DNA from: an uncultured Mucilaginibacter sp. | GTDB lineage: Bacteria > Bacteroidota > Bacteroidia > Sphingobacteriales > Sphingobacteriaceae | DNA length: 64,000 nt | Assembly (NCBI RefSeq): GCF_946479965.1 | Contig: NZ_CAMLHX010000017.1 | Location: 14,177-78,176 of the forward strand | Reading direction: 5' to 3' | Part shown: positions 63,565-64,000 of the stretch, one piece after another | Layout of the letters: every line of letters begins with the position of its first letter | Numbering within the stretch: position 1 is the stretch's first letter | Notes under the pieces: model-generated | The model's database searches: none | What the model was told of the DNA's origin: nothing | What the model saw: the letters and a program-made list of their open reading frames with translations, nothing else | Position numbers and translations under genes: made by a program

Positions 63565-64000
63565 ATGATAAAGGCCTTACCGCGCGTACGTTCCATTGAC
63601 GCATTCAGAGCGGTTATCATGTTTTTAATGATCTTTGTGAACGATATTGAGGATATCCCAAATACACCACCATGGATCCATCACGTTGCCGAAGATGTTG
63701 ACGGTGTTGGGTTGGCAGACATTATCTTCCCTGCATTTTTGTTTATTGTTGGTCTATCCATACCCTTCGCACTTCAAAGCCGCTTAGCGCAAAGCCGCAA
63801 TTTACCACTGCACATAATAAAGCGCTCGGCTGTGCTCATCTTTTGGGGGTTTCTTTTCACTAATCTGGAGACTTATGATGTAAAAAACACATTAATACAA
63901 CGCGGTACCTGGCAGTATCTGGCCATATTCAGCATGTTTTTTATTTTTCTTGATTATAGTTGGCTAAAACACGCGTGGGTAAAATATGCCCTGCGGGGCG
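63565..64000 (+). CDS. DUF5009 acetyltransferase-like membrane protein (copy 2, partial)
   Basis: The gene starts at ATG 63565 and runs off the window after about 145 codons. It repeats the hallmark RSIDAFRAVIMFLMIFVND and then IIFPAFLFIVGLSIPFAL, so it is a clear paralogue of the product of 62292-63476. The 3' part is missing only because the window ends. Confidence 0.85.
   Translation, partial: MIKALPRVRSIDAFRAVIMFLMIFVNDIEDIPNTPPWIHHVAEDVDGVGLADIIFPAFLFIVGLSIPFALQSRLAQSRNLPLHIIKRSAVLIFWGFLFTNLETYDVKNTLIQRGTWQYLAIFSMFFIFLDYSWLKHAWVKYALRG

Noticed and set aside
1..64000. CRISPR array, prophage or insertion sequence
   Set aside because: No regularly spaced repeats, no cas, capsid, terminase, integrase or transposase genes are visible.

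Overview
The window reads as a chromosomal segment of a Bacteroidota bacterium. A member of the Sphingobacteriaceae close to Mucilaginibacter or Pedobacter is an inference from gene content. The evidence is two SusC/SusD outer-membrane pairs, a T9SS type-B sorting domain, a methionyl-tRNA synthetase with a C-terminal tRNA-binding domain, DUF2911/DUF4142/DUF4199 proteins, and promoters that fit the Bacteroidota TTG-N17-23-TAnnTTTG pattern rather than sigma-70. Shine-Dalgarno sequences are mostly absent. There is no rRNA, CRISPR array, transposase or recognisable prophage.

Layout: 0-5 kb holds a TonB-dependent barrel protein and a PadR-PspC envelope-stress pair. 5-11 kb is a SusC-SusD-lipoprotein operon ending in a clear terminator. 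11-14.5 kb is housekeeping (LD-carboxypeptidase, metG, tRNA-Arg). 14.9-18.7 kb encodes a multidomain PQQ sugar dehydrogenase fused to cytochrome c, followed by a TIM-barrel isomerase. 18.9-29.4 kb is the most interesting block: a promoter with a palindrome, a 28-codon leader ORF ending in Cys-Met-Cys-Cys-Cys-Cys-Arg, then SusC, SusD, two DoxX-type membrane proteins, a YeiH-type putative sulfate exporter and a CrtI-like FAD oxidoreductase. I read this as an operon controlled by cysteine supply and used for acquiring or handling a sulfur compound. That reading is inference and testable.

29.5-40 kb carries an AT-rich MBOAT/SGNH acylation pair, DUF4199 and VOC proteins, a two-domain LigD, a DUF4142 lipoprotein, a TonB-C/TPR protein, and a compact ArsR-SRPBCC-DUF2911-SRPBCC-ABM operon with a well-formed promoter and operator. 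40-49 kb has a GH31 glycosidase, a YceI protein and a heavy-metal RND efflux operon in which the pump is fused to its TolC-like partner. 49-54 kb is a run of secreted enzymes (two SMP-30 lactonases, a B3-type metallo-beta-lactamase fold protein, a beta-propeller). 54-64 kb contains a repeat cluster, a large NHL/Ig surface protein, a MarR-flavin monooxygenase pair with AT-rich composition, a transglutaminase-like protein, an anti-sigma/cupin fusion, a YdcF protein and two tandem acetyltransferase-like membrane proteins, the last cut by the window edge.

All product calls rest on recognising families by eye; no database search was run.
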